A stretch of DNA of 64,000 nt from Channa striata. Its lineage: Eukaryota; Chordata; Actinopteri; Anabantiformes; Channidae. Position 1 is the first letter of the stretch, and each line of letters opens with the position of its first letter. Below are positions 39,636-50,870 of the stretch, one piece after another. A program made the position numbers and the translations under genes. The notes under the pieces are model-generated. The model searched no databases. It was not told the origin of the DNA and saw only the letters and a program-made list of their open reading frames with translations. The DNA is taken from positions 434,001 through 498,000 of the forward strand of contig CM065188.1 of assembly GCA_033026295.1 (NCBI GenBank), read 5' to 3'.

Positions 39636-40547
39636 GTGCTAACAACTCAGGAGATTCGAAGATATACCTATCTTGACAGTGACAGTACGATCTCACCATC
39701 CTCTCAGACTGTTCTGAACTCTGATCAACACTTTCTATGTCCTTCAGAGGCTAAAAGCATATGGGCTGACCTAAAGCCACAAGCATTAGCCTTCTTTTTT
39801 ACCCCATCAGGTCAAGATCCAGATATTCTAACTCTGAAGCCCCTCACACGCTCCAGTGTTGCTTTTTCAAGTAAGAACAGCCAACAAAAATGTCACAGAA
39901 GATGTCACAACCATGCCTAGACTCACACCACATGCACGCCTGCTCCTGAGCCTGTTGCCTATCCTCCTGCCCCTGAGTCGTCCAACACTCCTGGTTCTGT
40001 TCAAATACTTTGTGTGTCACAGCCCCAGAACACCTCCACACATAGGAGACGACCAGCCAGATGCTGCAAGCCCTGCCACACCAGGTCTCCTAGCCCTCAA
40101 CCTTTCAACCAGAATTCTCCCTCTGACTTTATTACTGGGACTCATTCTCCTACCTTGCCACCATCTGAACCTGCTCTGGACTTCATTCAACGTCAGCAAT
40201 GCTCAATTATAAGTCAATTTCTGTTAAGACTTTGGGCAACCATTGTAACCCCATGAGACCTTGAGGTTTGCTGTGCTGCGGCAAGGCAGTCGGATGGCCT
40301 TTTCGAATCCAGGCCCTGGTTGCTGGAGGGCTTCACATCTGCAGACACCGGCCTTCTATCTGGCCCCCAGATTCTGCCATTGTCGCCAACCTCCTGTCTG
40401 ACCTCCGGAGGGCTTCTGTTGTCGATGCCGGCCTCCAGCTTTGCCTCAAGTCCAGCCTCTGGAGGGCTTCTTCCCTCGACTCCTGCCTCCAGCTTGACCT
40501 CCCCAAGGGCTTCTTGTGTCTTCATTGACCCCAGGCCCAACCTTTAG
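39636..40547 (+). pseudogene. Unrecognised open stretch, one frame with two stops
   Basis: One reading frame runs for about 300 codons and is broken only by TAG at 39918-39920 and TGA at 40254-40256. The first part reads normally for a protein (DSDSTISPSSQTVLNSDQHF, then ADLKPQALAFFFTPSGQD). The middle is rich in Ser, Pro and Arg and includes PPSEPALDFIQRQQC. The last part is a degenerate repeat around the phrase ggagggcttc. I do not recognise it. It may be the tail of a gag- or pol-like frame of an LTR element, a decayed host exon, or chance. It starts 40 bases after a truncated L2. Confidence 0.3.
40310..40520 (+). repeat. Degenerate minisatellite
   Basis: Phrases of the type (t/c)(c/t)ggagggcttct, tgcc(g/t)(g/c)cctccagctt and gcctcaagtccagcctc recur about every 70-80 bases, with drift between copies. 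Confidence 0.5.
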
Positions 40548-40879
40548 CCTCAATCCATGGCCTGGCAATGCACCTGCTACCTGTCTGTTTATCTGGCTGC
40601 TGGCTTTTTATTCTGCCTGCCTGCTGGCTCCAAGTGTTTTGTCTGTCGGTCAGGGAACCATATTTACTGAACTCTAATTCTAGTCACGTGTACTCTGTCA
40701 ATAATATACTACTGTCCAATATTGGAGCATGTTGAATTGCCATATGATACTGAAATAGGATTCCTCAAGTATCATCTGCATCAGTGAGTTTATGTCAGGT
40801 CAAAAACTACAGTTTCATCAATGGTTAACAAAATGAAACTAGCTTATTGTAATTATTTCCCATTTTTCTATTTTCCTAA

Positions 40880-41150
40880 AATAGTCTTTAAACCAGGGTT
40901 GTGTTTTGTTCTGTCATTATCACACAAATGCCAGATGATAAAAACATGATATGTAACAACAGTTTCAGCTGCAGCTGCTATTATTGCCTCATGATTTGAC
41001 AGCACCCTCAGCTCCCTGTTCCCAAAATCCCCAGCCGTGTCCCTGAGCGAGACACCTAGCGCCAGTCCTCCGGGCACAAATTTCAAGAGAACAAATTTCA
41101 TTGTAATATGTGCTCAGTGACGATTAAAGGTTCTTCTACAATGTTGAGTC
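40880..41150 (+). mobile_element. SINE fragment of the second family
   Basis: It reads gtgtccctgagcgagacacc, then caaatttcattgtaatatgt and gctcagtgacgattaaaggt. The same body and tail are seen at 48484-48720, where the tRNA-like head is preserved. Confidence 0.55.
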
Positions 41151-42480
41151 AAATGTTTTCAGTCCTTAGGGTGCAGCTGTTTGGACAGCAATCCTCAGGT
41201 TATGCTCAGAGTAATACATTTATGCTCAAAAAATAAAGTACATGCAGTTTATGATATTTTTTACCACAACAATCTCTGCATTGTCCACATGATTGATGTA
41301 CTCTGGCTCATACACTTTTACCCCCAAACATAGTCATTGTAAAAGGTCATTGTGTTTATTTTCTATATTTTTTAATGATATTAAAATGACACTATGAAAT
41401 TACAATTTTAAACTATAATTTGAGAATTACAGATGAGCCAATGGATTATTGTATTTTATCTGGGGTTGTCTGATATATTGTTTAAGTGTCATCATTGCAA
41501 TGTAAACAGTAGTCACGCTTCAACGTGTGATGTGAAGGACGGCAATTTAACTCAAACAATATGCTACAAAATTTGTTTTGCTTGATGTAAAATAAAAACT
41601 TATATAGGTCTCATACTATTTATCTTGATACACATGATTAACATGTTGTATTTATACTTCTTTAAACAACACTCTGTGAGTACTTAAAAACTAAGGAGAC
41701 AATTTGGTTGAAATTTAAATTCCATTGATGCTTGATTTCAGCTGCTCATGCTCAGCACATGAAAAACTAGTGACCTTTCAAACATACACTAAGTTTAAAA
41801 GCTAATCTATGTAGTTTAAATATCACGAGTAGTTCATGTTTCCCAAGTCTTTTAACCAAATTCCAGAGACAGTTTCCTGAACAATTTTGAATAAGTTGAC
41901 CTTTGCAGCCTCATAATACACAGTTAAAAACAGTTTCAAATGGCATGGCAGGGTGTAAATGAGGTTCAGTCAAAGTTAAAGACAAAAGTAAATATTTAAA
42001 AGATGAAATAAAAAAGAAATGAGAAGGTTAAAAATTTTTTTTTTACTGCAAATGCAGATATGTTTTTTGGGGAATATATTCTGTGTTTAAAGGAACTTAA
42101 CGTTAAAGTGACTGTTATGCTACAGAGGATGACACCGGATAATTGATACATGCCACATGTAGGATTCCTGTTAAACCGAAGGCAAAAACCTCTGTAATTC
42201 TCTAATTGTAAGATTCTTCAGTACCTATGATTTAAGGTATACCGCATTATGCAACATTAGTTCATTCTGGGGCTCTACTGAGTTAATTTTCATCAAAGCA
42301 GGGTGGTAAATTATAACACACACACTGTCCACATACTCACCATATCCTGCAGACATCACACCAAATCTGCCACAGTAACTCTGCATGCAGCCCTGGAGAT
42401 GGCCAAACTCAACACACTGGAGGGCAACTGTGCCTCCAGGACAGAAGAGGTAGACTGGTCATCCAAGATTCCCAGGATTG
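41151..42480. other. Intergenic, no gene seen
   Basis: AT-rich sequence with no gene or bounded element recognised. Confidence 0.5.
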
Positions 42481-42489
42481 CTGACTCTC

Positions 42490-42585
42490 CCTGTCTCACA
42501 GTTGCATAGCAGCTCTGGGTGGGTGGATGAGAAGCAGTGTAAAGCATTCTGGGGAAAGCACTAAATAAGTATTAAGGCTATTTAC
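42490..42585 (+). mobile_element. SINE tail fragment
   Basis: It has cagttgcatagcagctctgg, then gagaagcagtgtaaagcatt and aaagcactaaataagta, matching the 3' half of the SINE copy at 47845-48025. Confidence 0.6.
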
Positions 42586-43615
42586 TGACCTTTTACTGGA
42601 CCCTGCCTCTCACTATGACAGCTGGGACTGCTGTAAGAGTAATACAGGATGTGTTGCAAAGTTTCTTTTCTCCTTACAGCTGATCAGTGCACTGAACTTG
42701 GGTTTCTCAGGCTCCTGGTAGTTGAAAGTTCTAGAACAGTAGATAGCTCAGCCCAGTTAGTAATCCAGTCATGTGGTACAAAATGCAAGAAGACTAATCA
42801 GGGCAGTTTATTGTTTGAAAATCTCTGGACTTTGATAAACATTTTAGCAATCTATTAGCATTTACATTTATATGACAGGATAAAAGCCTGTAAGTGACTG
42901 GGCTATTAATGTAAGTGCGGCTAGATTGCATTAGAGTAGGTGGGTGCCTTCTAAAGCAGTCACTTATGAACCTCTTAATACACTGTAGTAGCTGATTTAC
43001 CTTGATGCCTTTTCTCTAAATGCTGTACAAGTGCAGTTGTTTGTGTATGTGAGTCCAATTTTTAATCTAGCAGCTAAAAACATCTCCATCCAACTAGTGT
43101 GGCAACCGCTAAACCTTAGGAAAATGTATACTTTGTTATAAAGTACAATATGCTTTCATCTTCCATGATTTTCAAGTTTTTTTTAAGTTTTAACCACTTC
43201 AGTGAGACAACTGTGGTAGAACTATAGTGGTCTGGTAGCTCAATGGGTAGAGGTATCTAACAAATTATGACATATTGATCCACATAGAAATTTCTTCAAA
43301 AACACCACTAATCACTGTGACTTCTATTCTATCACTTCTATTCTATTACACTCTCTGTAATTAATTTACATTGCAAACGTTTAAATGCAAACTGTGATTA
43401 AGAGTGATTAAAAAACTGATCTGGGGAGTGTAACATTTTTTGAAAAACAAAAGTAAGAACAAATTTTAAAAACTTAAAATAAAAACAAAATAATAAAAAA
43501 ACTTTAAAAACCACTAGAGAAAATTTGTCTAATAAAGCCCAGTGATGACTTGTGTGATTCATTAGTCAAAATGTAAAATAATTATAAAAGAGCCTAATTA
43601 ACAAACATAATGTAG

Positions 43616-43957
43616 TTGAGCTTTTACTGCACATCCCCACTGTTGAAATACAATCAAAATGTGGTTTGTCATTGTGTTGCAGAAACAAACAATCCCTTCC
43701 CTAAAAAAGGACATTGTCTGGATGTGAGCATATGTTGCTTCAAAACCTGTCTGTATCATTCAGCCTTCACAGATGTGCAAGTTACCAATGCTCCATGTAT
43801 TAATGTTCTCCCACACATCACAGATGCTCGATTTGAAGTGTGCATTGATAACAAGTTAGATGGTCCATCTCCTTTTTACCTTGGAGGGAGCAGCGTCCAA
43901 GATTTATTGATCTACTTTGTGAATGTCAAAACTATGTTAATCCAGGTTCAGGTCTGA
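43616..43957 (+). CDS. Unrecognised 113-codon open frame followed by AATAAA
   Basis: The frame is Cys-rich in its first half (VVCHCVAETNNPF, then GHCLDVSICCFKTCLYHSAF) and continues INVLPHITDARFEVCIDNKL. The first codon is a TTG, so the true start, if any, is unknown. An AATAAA lies near 44004, about 50 bases after the stop, and an (attt)n tract follows. I know no family that matches. It could be a small gene, the last exon of a gene, a decayed processed copy, or chance. Confidence 0.2.
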   Translation: MSFYCTSPLLKYNQNVVCHCVAETNNPFPKKGHCLDVSICCFKTCLYHSAFTDVQVTNAPCINVLPHITDARFEVCIDNKLDGPSPFYLGGSSVQDLLIYFVNVKTMLIQVQV

Positions 43958-44334
43958 GCAGAGAGGTGGAGGTGTGTTGCTGTTCATTTGTGCTGTGAAG
44001 AAAATAAAGTTTTATTCATTTATTTATTTACTGCTTTGTTCTCCTTGCTCCACCACTCTTATCTCAGTCTCACTCACTGACTTCGGGAGGAGGAGGAAGC
44101 CACTGATCAGTGCCAGTTTCTGTCTAATTATGTGACATGGTTCAGCACCTTTAACAGACTGAATGTCCATACAACTGGATGTTGCACCGCAACTAAAAAG
44201 ACTGCGGTGCCCCTATGGTTAATGCAGAGCTTTTAGGAGCTCACTGATTGAAAACTACCTGGACTTCTCCCCAGCCCCAGTGTTACAGCTGGAGGACGAC
44301 AGGGGAAGTCCAGATTTGCGTAACAGACTCCATC

Positions 44335-44500
44335 TCTACTTTTAAGACTAGGCTCAAAACCTTCCTCTTTGATAAAACCTATAGTTAGTTATAGTCATGC
44401 TGCTATAGGCTCAGACTGCTGGGGGGACCAACCCCAATGCACTTTCCTACTCTAATCCCACATTTATATGTCACTACTGTGGGACATTAACTCTTTACAC
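44335..44500 (+). mobile_element. L2 LINE 3' fragment
   Basis: It reads tacttttaagactaggctca, then accttcctctttgataaaac and tagtcatgctgctataggct, identical in layout to the L2 copies at 25080 and 38870. Confidence 0.8.
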
Positions 44501-44558
44501 GTTCTGGAATAGACTTGTACATTATTGTTATTAGCAGCAGTTGGTGTTTACTATAGGG

Positions 44559-44969
44559 CAGGGCTTCTCAAATAGTGGGGCTCGCCCCCCTGGGGGGGCG
44601 CGGTGCGCTGCCAGGGGGGCGTGTGTGACCCTGGGGAACATGCTTTTTTTGCCGTACAAGAATAAAGTGTAATTGCAGATCCAGAACAGTAGTTGGCAGT
44701 GGCGCTCTCATTGTCAGAGTGTGCGCAGGGAGGATTAGCTCTATGGTGTCGGGTCTATTTTGCACCGAGCAGGCGACATGAAGTGAGTAAACGAACCTGA
44801 AGACAACATGAAGAGATTTTAACAGGGATGAAAAGAAAGATGAGACAAAAGAAAGTCACCCGAAAGCTAAGACGAGGAAATATGACGAAGCATATGTAGC
44901 TCCAACCCCCTGCCACGATTAGAGTCACGGGGGGGGGGGGGCGTAACAGAAAATAATTGAGAAGCACTG
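44559..44969 (+). mobile_element. Non-autonomous hAT (Charlie-like) element with 8-bp target duplication
   Basis: The ends are cagggcttctcaaata and, inverted, attgagaagcactg. They are flanked by ctataggg on both sides (44551-44558 and 44970-44977), the 8-bp duplication typical of hAT elements. The interior keeps a start-like piece whose translation includes KARTRKYDEAYV, similar to the N-terminus of ZBED/Charlie-type transposases, so this is an internal-deletion derivative. A C- and G-rich foldback (cgcccccctgggggggcgcg) lies near the left end. Confidence 0.88.
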
Positions 44970-44984
44970 CTATAGGGGAATATG

Positions 44985-46160
44985 TGATCAGGTAACTTGT
45001 GTCCTTTTGTCTCTTCTTTGTTGATTCACAAATATTTGTTTCGTGATTTATAAAAGGTTGATAAAATCTGATAAAGTAATCTGAAATGTAATCCTTTTTT
45101 GCTAATGTTTTGTTGCATAATTTCACATCTATGTGTGTGTGGTTGGAGAGGGGTTGTGTTTTTGTAGAATTGCTTTAAATCAATTATATATTATAGTCTT
45201 CAAATTGACTGACCTTCTTTAAGCAGTTATCACTGAGCTGGCCTGTTCCTGAGCCGGTCTCCAACCACCCCTTGGAGTTAACATAAGCACTGCCAGTTCC
45301 TGTTCCTCAGCCAACCGCCACAACGGCAGCTTCTGATTTCACCTCTTGGCCAGCCGGGACTCTTTCCACCTCTATTTTCAGATCAGCTGGCATCTCATCA
45401 TCATTTTCTTCACCCACCTGTGGGATGGTCAGCACTTTGCAAGTTCCAGCAGCTGAGTTCACCGTAACACCATTTGCCCTGGCATCTGTCGGTCAGTGGC
45501 CTACCAGCCCGACATCAGCCCTGAGCCTGCTCAACCTCCAGAGGGCCCTAGCCATCATGGTCAAACTTCTGCAGCCCACCCACTGGAGAACTTGATTTAA
45601 AAGAAGGCTTAGAAATAAAACCTTAATTTCTGATGGTTTCACTGTGATTAAAGCACAAATAGAAACACACCTCCACCTCCGATTTGTGCAGCCTGAGGTC
45701 AAACAGACACTAAGGCCTGAACCTGGATGTTCACAATGCAGATCACTGACAGAAATAAAGAGCTTCAGAACACAGACGGAAAGTTGAGATCATCAAATAC
45801 TAATCACGGCTCCATTTGGTGCATCAAAACACTTTTGAAACCCAAGGCAGGTCTGAGTTCACTACATCATCGCAGGTAGTTGATATTGCTCAACAAAAGC
45901 AAAAGTGATAAAGCGTTTACTGTTTATGCTCCTCCATGACAATATCTGTTAAACTGTCGAGTTAATGAGCAACATTTTTGACATTTGGCAGTTTTTTAAG
46001 ATTAAATCCATGTGCTGTTGGTTTATAGAAAAATCCAGTATCGAGGACAAACACGAGGTATTTGTATTTGACATGTGATTCAATGTACCTTATTTTTACC
46101 TATTCAGAGAAAAATGTTCTCAGTTTTCATCCAAATGTTTTTCCTACTAGTTTTTGTAAA
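44985..46160. other. Intergenic, no supported gene
   Basis: Around 45360-45600 one plus frame reads GWSALCKFQQLSSPVTPFAL and NLQRALAIMVKLLQPTHWRT, but it has no start, no splice context and no family match. The rest is AT-rich and plain. Confidence 0.45.
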
Positions 46161-46164
46161 GTTA

Positions 46165-46375
46165 TTTACTTCGGCGGCTGTACCTCAGTTGTCGTCCATG
46201 GACCACAGGGGTCAGTGGTTTGATCCCCAGTCCCTGCTTGCTGCATGTCAAAGTGTCCTTTGGCAAGACACTGAACCCCTAGTTGCACTTGGTGGGCCAG
46301 ATGGGCACCCTGTGTGGTAGCCATCGTGTATCAAAGTCACTTTGGATAAAAGTGTCTGTGAAATAACTAAATGTA
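46165..46375 (+). mobile_element. tRNA-derived SINE
   Basis: A box A remnant (ggcggctgtacctcagttgt), box B (ggtttgatcccc), the body (gtcctttggcaagacactga) and the tail (cactttggataaaagtgtct) are present in order. It is the same family as 8003-8240. Confidence 0.8.
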
Positions 46376-46539
46376 TTTTTGTTCAGGGTAAAGAAACTAT
46401 TTACCTATTTTTTAAGAGTGAAACTAACTTCAGTCAAATACAGTAAACGATGATAGTCCCACATCAGTCAAAGGCAGCAACAGCTTAAAGAAACATTTGG
46501 ATTATAACACACAGTATTTAATTGATTTCATCTGAAATG

Positions 46540-47750
46540 AATAACTTATTCCAAAATGTACTTCTCTTTACTAAGCCAAGCATTTTGACTCGTACTTTGT
46601 AAAGTTGTCTGTGATGCCGGTGATAGGTGATAGGTGGAGGTGGGTAGAGGATTTGAAAGGGAACAGCTTTGTAGTATCCATGGTGTTGCAGAGTTTGTCC
46701 TAGTAGTATTCCTAGTAGTCTTTTCTTTGGTGACACTTTGAGAGAAAGATGCAAGAAAATCATCATAATCAGCAAGAGCAGATGGATACATGGATTTTCG
46801 CCACTACCTCTCAGGATGTGTTCCATGGGCCACGAGTTGGAAGTTGAAGGGTGAGCAGGTCTAGAAGACTGTTCAAACAGGATGACAGTGTATTTCAGAG
46901 GCTCTCCAGTGTTCCGTCTGTGTCGAGGGTGGAGAGATCCTGCAGCAAGGGGAGAGTTGCAGAAACCAGTGAAGAGAACTGCTCCGGGTTGAGAGACCTG
47001 AGGTTGAGGTGGGATGTTTACCAGTGTGGCAGGAAAATGTGACAGTCTAGAGATGAAGACTGAACTAAAGGAAGACAAGATCGGAAAAATACTCAGAAGC
47101 GACTGAGATGTTGTCTGCAGTGCAGTTCCGGATGAGAACGAGGTCCAGGTTGTTGCCAGCTTTGTGGGTGGGAGGAATAAAGACCAGTCTGAGGTCAAAC
47201 GTGTTCAGAAGAGTGAGCACGTCACCCACCTGATATTTGTCCAGGTGGGTGTTGAGGTCTCCTAAGATGATGAGTGCCATATCCAGGGAACTGGGACACA
47301 GCATAGCCAGCTCATCGCAGAAGTTCTCCAGCTGGCCTAGTGGTCGGTAGATCACAATAATGTGGGCTGTATTCGGTGCCGTAACTCTAATGGCATGTTA
47401 TTCCAATGACGACAGTTTGTTGAGGGGTACTGTTGTAGAAAACATCCAGGTGTTGGCAGCAAGAAGTCAAGTCCCAGTCTCCCGACCTGATGGGCGAGGA
47501 GTGTGAGAGAAGGCAAAACTGGTGGAGAGCGCAGCTGGGTTGGTTGTGTTCTTCAGTGTGATCCACATCTCCGTAAATGCGAGCAGCTGAATAGCGGACT
47601 GTGTAGATAAATCTAGAATAAAGTCAGCTTTATTCACTGCAGACTGACAGTTCCACAGGGCAAGAAAAAAAAGGGACTGGTGCAAAAGTGGTTTGGACAT
47701 CCTAATTCAGTGGACTCGTGCAGGTAGACTCTGAACACAAGGACTGATGC
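46540..47750 (-). mobile_element. LINE endonuclease region, L2/CR1 group, decayed
   Basis: The minus strand reads ALWNCQSAVNKADFI, then FTEMWIT (the TE-W motif of the endonuclease), ALIILGDLNTHLDK (catalytic Asp and Asn) and THKAGNNLDLVLIRN. This is an apurinic-type endonuclease of an L2-like LINE. Below 47065 it continues into the linker toward the reverse transcriptase in other frames. The family differs from the main L2 of the window. No reverse transcriptase core follows, so both ends are truncated. Confidence 0.8.
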
Positions 47751-47844
47751 TTTCGCTGATGCTCCAGCAAATCATGTGCCTTAAATAGGGTCCTGATTGG
47801 CCACAGCTGAAAGCGCCCCCTCGTTGAAACCCCTTCAATCCCTG

Positions 47845-48025
47845 GCTCCTCTGGTCACATGTCAAAGTGTCCTTGAGCAAGACACTGAACCCCCCTTAGT
47901 TGCTCCCGGTGAGTGTCAGCCAGCTGCATAGCAGCTCCCCCATTGGTGTATGAAGCAGTGTAAAGCACTTTGAGTACCAACAGGTAGAAAAGCACTATAT
48001 AAGTGCAGACCATTTACCATTTGCT
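47845..48025 (+). mobile_element. tRNA-derived SINE, 5'-truncated
   Basis: It starts at the end of the head (ctcctctggtcacatgtcaa) and has the body ccttgagcaagacactgaac, gtcagccagctgcatagcag and the tail gcactatataagtgcagacc ending in tttaccat. Confidence 0.8.
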
Positions 48026-48304
48026 CTCAAGTCCACTAGCCACTGGGCATTGTTATTATGTGATGCCTCCTTTTACCATATGGCTTTCCAGTAATCTTCA
48101 GTTTCACGACTTAGTGGGTCTGCTCTTGTGTTATGGATCAGTGAAGAACATCCTCTAGCAGTCTTTCAGCAGGTACTTTAGTTATTCTTGGTAACCGGCC
48201 TCGGGGGTGTCAGGTGTCCTGTTTAGCCATGATCTTCAATCTCAGTCCAGCTGCTCTTGCATTAAGTTATTATTAGGGCTTGGAAGCAAATGTCTGATTG
48301 AGAG

Positions 48305-48322
48305 GATGATGATGATGATTAT
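48305..48322. repeat. (GAT)n tract
   Basis: Short trinucleotide run (gatgatgatgatgatt). Confidence 0.8.
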
Positions 48323-48483
48323 ATTTTTATTTTGCGAAGCAACTCCAACGTTACAAAAGAAAAAGCAAATATTCCATCTATAACTCTCCAACTACCAAAC
48401 CTGTCCCAAGAATACGAGAACATCTTAGTGTTTTGCCTTTTACTAAAGCCTTCTGTGGGGAGGGATGCAAATAAGTTTAAATC

Positions 48484-48720
48484 CCATGGCCTGGTAGCTC
48501 AATGGGTAGAGTGGGTGGATGGGATACATGAATAGGGTGTGGAACTCTGCAGGATCAAATCCCAGCCTATCTGTTAATCCCCAGGCTTCCCACCAGATGT
48601 GTCCCTGAGTCAGCCACTCAGCACCAGCTACCTGGATGCATGTGGCTGCCCCCCAATGGTAACACATGTTACATTTCATTGTAACATGTGTAGTGGCTCC
48701 CACTCTTTGTTGCATTTTGT
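48484..48720 (+). mobile_element. tRNA-derived SINE, second family
   Basis: Box A (tggtagctcaatgggtagag) and box B (ggatcaaatcccag) are followed by the body gtgtccctgagtcagccact and an A/T-rich tail (catttcattgtaacatgtgt). The spacing between the boxes is longer than in a tRNA gene. A fragment of the same head occurs at 43230-43250. Confidence 0.75.
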
Positions 48721-48724
48721 TAAG

Positions 48725-49405
48725 TGTTTTAATAAAAATGTCCACGCCTCCAGAAGACTGTCTTTAGTCGATTTAATACGTTCTTCACTGAGGTGTCCAC
48801 ATGAAAAAGAGGAAGGCAGCCTCAGTATAAGATTAAAAGTTATTGGGAGTACAAATAGAAACAATACACCTCGTAACTGCGCAAAACCGGAAGTGATGCT
48901 CTCCCCGTCAAAACAAAAGTCCGTCTGCATGAACTGTCCAATAATATGACAAATCCTGCACATGATATAGTGCAATACCAACACTTGAGTCCACATGCAT
49001 GTGCAATATGTATATGTGCTCGGTGATGACAATAAGGGTTTAAACCACCACCAACTGACTATCAACAGAAATATGATTGGCAAAAGGTCCACTCAGCAAG
49101 CCGTCCTGAGTAGCCAAGACAGTGGGTCTTGAGAACCTCAAATGGCACAGTCCCCTTGGGAAATTGGGGGACCAGCTGTTGTCACCTGATTGACAAGCAG
49201 CTGCCTGAAATGCGTGGGCTGTAGTTGCTCTGTTCTGCAGGTGCCCTTGCAATTGCATTAGCAATCCTGGCTAAGAGTGGGCCCACTTCGTGAACCCCCA
49301 TATCACAAAAAATGGGCCCCAGCAAAAGGTTAAGGCATTTCAGTTCTGTACTATTTACCTGTTCATCAAAGGCCTTTAAACACAGTGAGGACCACTGATC
49401 AAGTG
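48725..49405. other. Intergenic, no gene seen
   Basis: A tail phrase 'atgtgctcggtgatgacaat' near 49013 again resembles the second SINE family. No coding sequence is supported. Confidence 0.45.
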
Positions 49406-49410
49406 ATTAC

Positions 49411-50870
49411 TCAACTCAACTCAACTCAACTTTATTTATAAAGCCCTTTAAAACAGTTTTGGCTGACCAAAGTGCTGTACACAGCTACAGAAAACAAGAC
49501 AATACGTAAAACAGTGACTAGTAAATAAAATGACAATAAAACAAGAGAATAAAACAAAGGAACAAACACAGAGTCCTCATGCTGAATTAAAAGCCAGAGA
49601 ATAAAAATGGGTCTTCAAATTAGTTTTAAAAATGGACAATGAAGGTGCCTGCCTAATGTGCAGTGGTAGGGCATTCCACAGTTTGGGTGCTGCTACGGCG
49701 AAAGCTCTATCCCCTCTAGGCTTGCGCCGTGACTTTGATACTGTCAGGAGAAGCTGATCAGCTGACCTGAGAGACCGGGAAGGAGCATAGGGGATATAAG
49801 TAGCTCGGTAAGATAAGTGGGGGCAAGACCGTGTAAAGATTTAAAAACAAATAAAAGAATTTTAAAATGAACTCTAAAATGCACAGGCAACCAGTGGAGA
49901 GTCGCCAGGATGGGAGTTATGTGTTCCCTCTTACGTGCCCCAACCAAGAGACGAGCAGCAGCATTTTGGACCAGTTGGAGACGTGCAAGGGAGGATTGAT
50001 TTACTCCAAAATACAGTGCGTTACAGTAATCCAGCCGAGATGTAATAAAGGCATGGATTACTGTTTCAAAGTGCTGCCGTGAAACAAAAGGCTTTACCTT
50101 AGCCAGCTGCCTAAGGTGGAAAAAGCCAGACTTAACAACGGCACTAATTTGGTGATGCAATTTAAGATCACTGTCCATCTTAAAACCTAGATTTGAAGCA
50201 ATCTGCTTATCAAATTGTGCCAAAGGGCCAAGGTCAAGTAGGGAGGGTTTATAGAGCCATTTGGACCGAACACCATCACCTCTGTTTTTTTATTGTTAAA
50301 CTTTAAAAAACTTATTGCCATCCATTCCTTAATGTCATTAAGGCATGACAGAAGTGATTTTAGACTGAAGTCATCACTTTTCTTCAGTGGCATATAAATT
50401 TGAGTATCATCAGCATAACAATGGAAAGAGATCCCATGTTTCCTCAGGATGGAACCTAGAGGAAGTATATACAGGGAAAAAAGGAGAGGCCCTAAAATTG
50501 ACCCTTGAGGAACTCCATATAACAGGGGAGCTGAAGATGATTCATAACCAGCAAGGTTTACACTCATGGTTCTGTCCGCGAAATAGGACCTAAACCACTT
50601 CAAAGCGGTACCATGAATGCCCACCAGCTGGTGCAGCCGTGTTAATAAGATGTTATGGTCCACAGTATCAAAAGCAGCAGTCAGATCTAGCAGAACAAGG
50701 ATCATAAAATCACCAGCATCAGTTGCTAGGAGAATGTCATTAAAGACCCTTAACAATGCTGACTCTGTGCTATGCAAGGCTTTAAAACCGGACTGAAAAA
50801 CTTCTAAAAGATTTTGTTCAGCTAAAAAAGATTTCAGCTGCATATAAACAATTTTCTCTAGGAATGAATG
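49411..50870 (-). mobile_element. LINE of a second L2-like subfamily, 5'-truncated
   Basis: The 3' end has an (actca)n tract and the motif aactttatttataaagccct. On the minus strand it encodes the reverse transcriptase from about [15 protein letters not shown] through [35 protein letters not shown] and the catalytic [10 protein letters not shown], then the C-terminal block with RLDYCNALYFGVNQSSLARL. The main piece (50843-50187) is open for 218 codons, and a frame break near 50200 separates it from the rest (50223-49744). It differs throughout from the L2 at 32678-35610. Confidence 0.9.

Noticed and set aside
45360..45600. A Leu/Pro-rich plus-strand frame as an exon
   Set aside because: There is no start, no supported splice sites, no homologue I recognise, and the composition is explained by a C-rich stretch.
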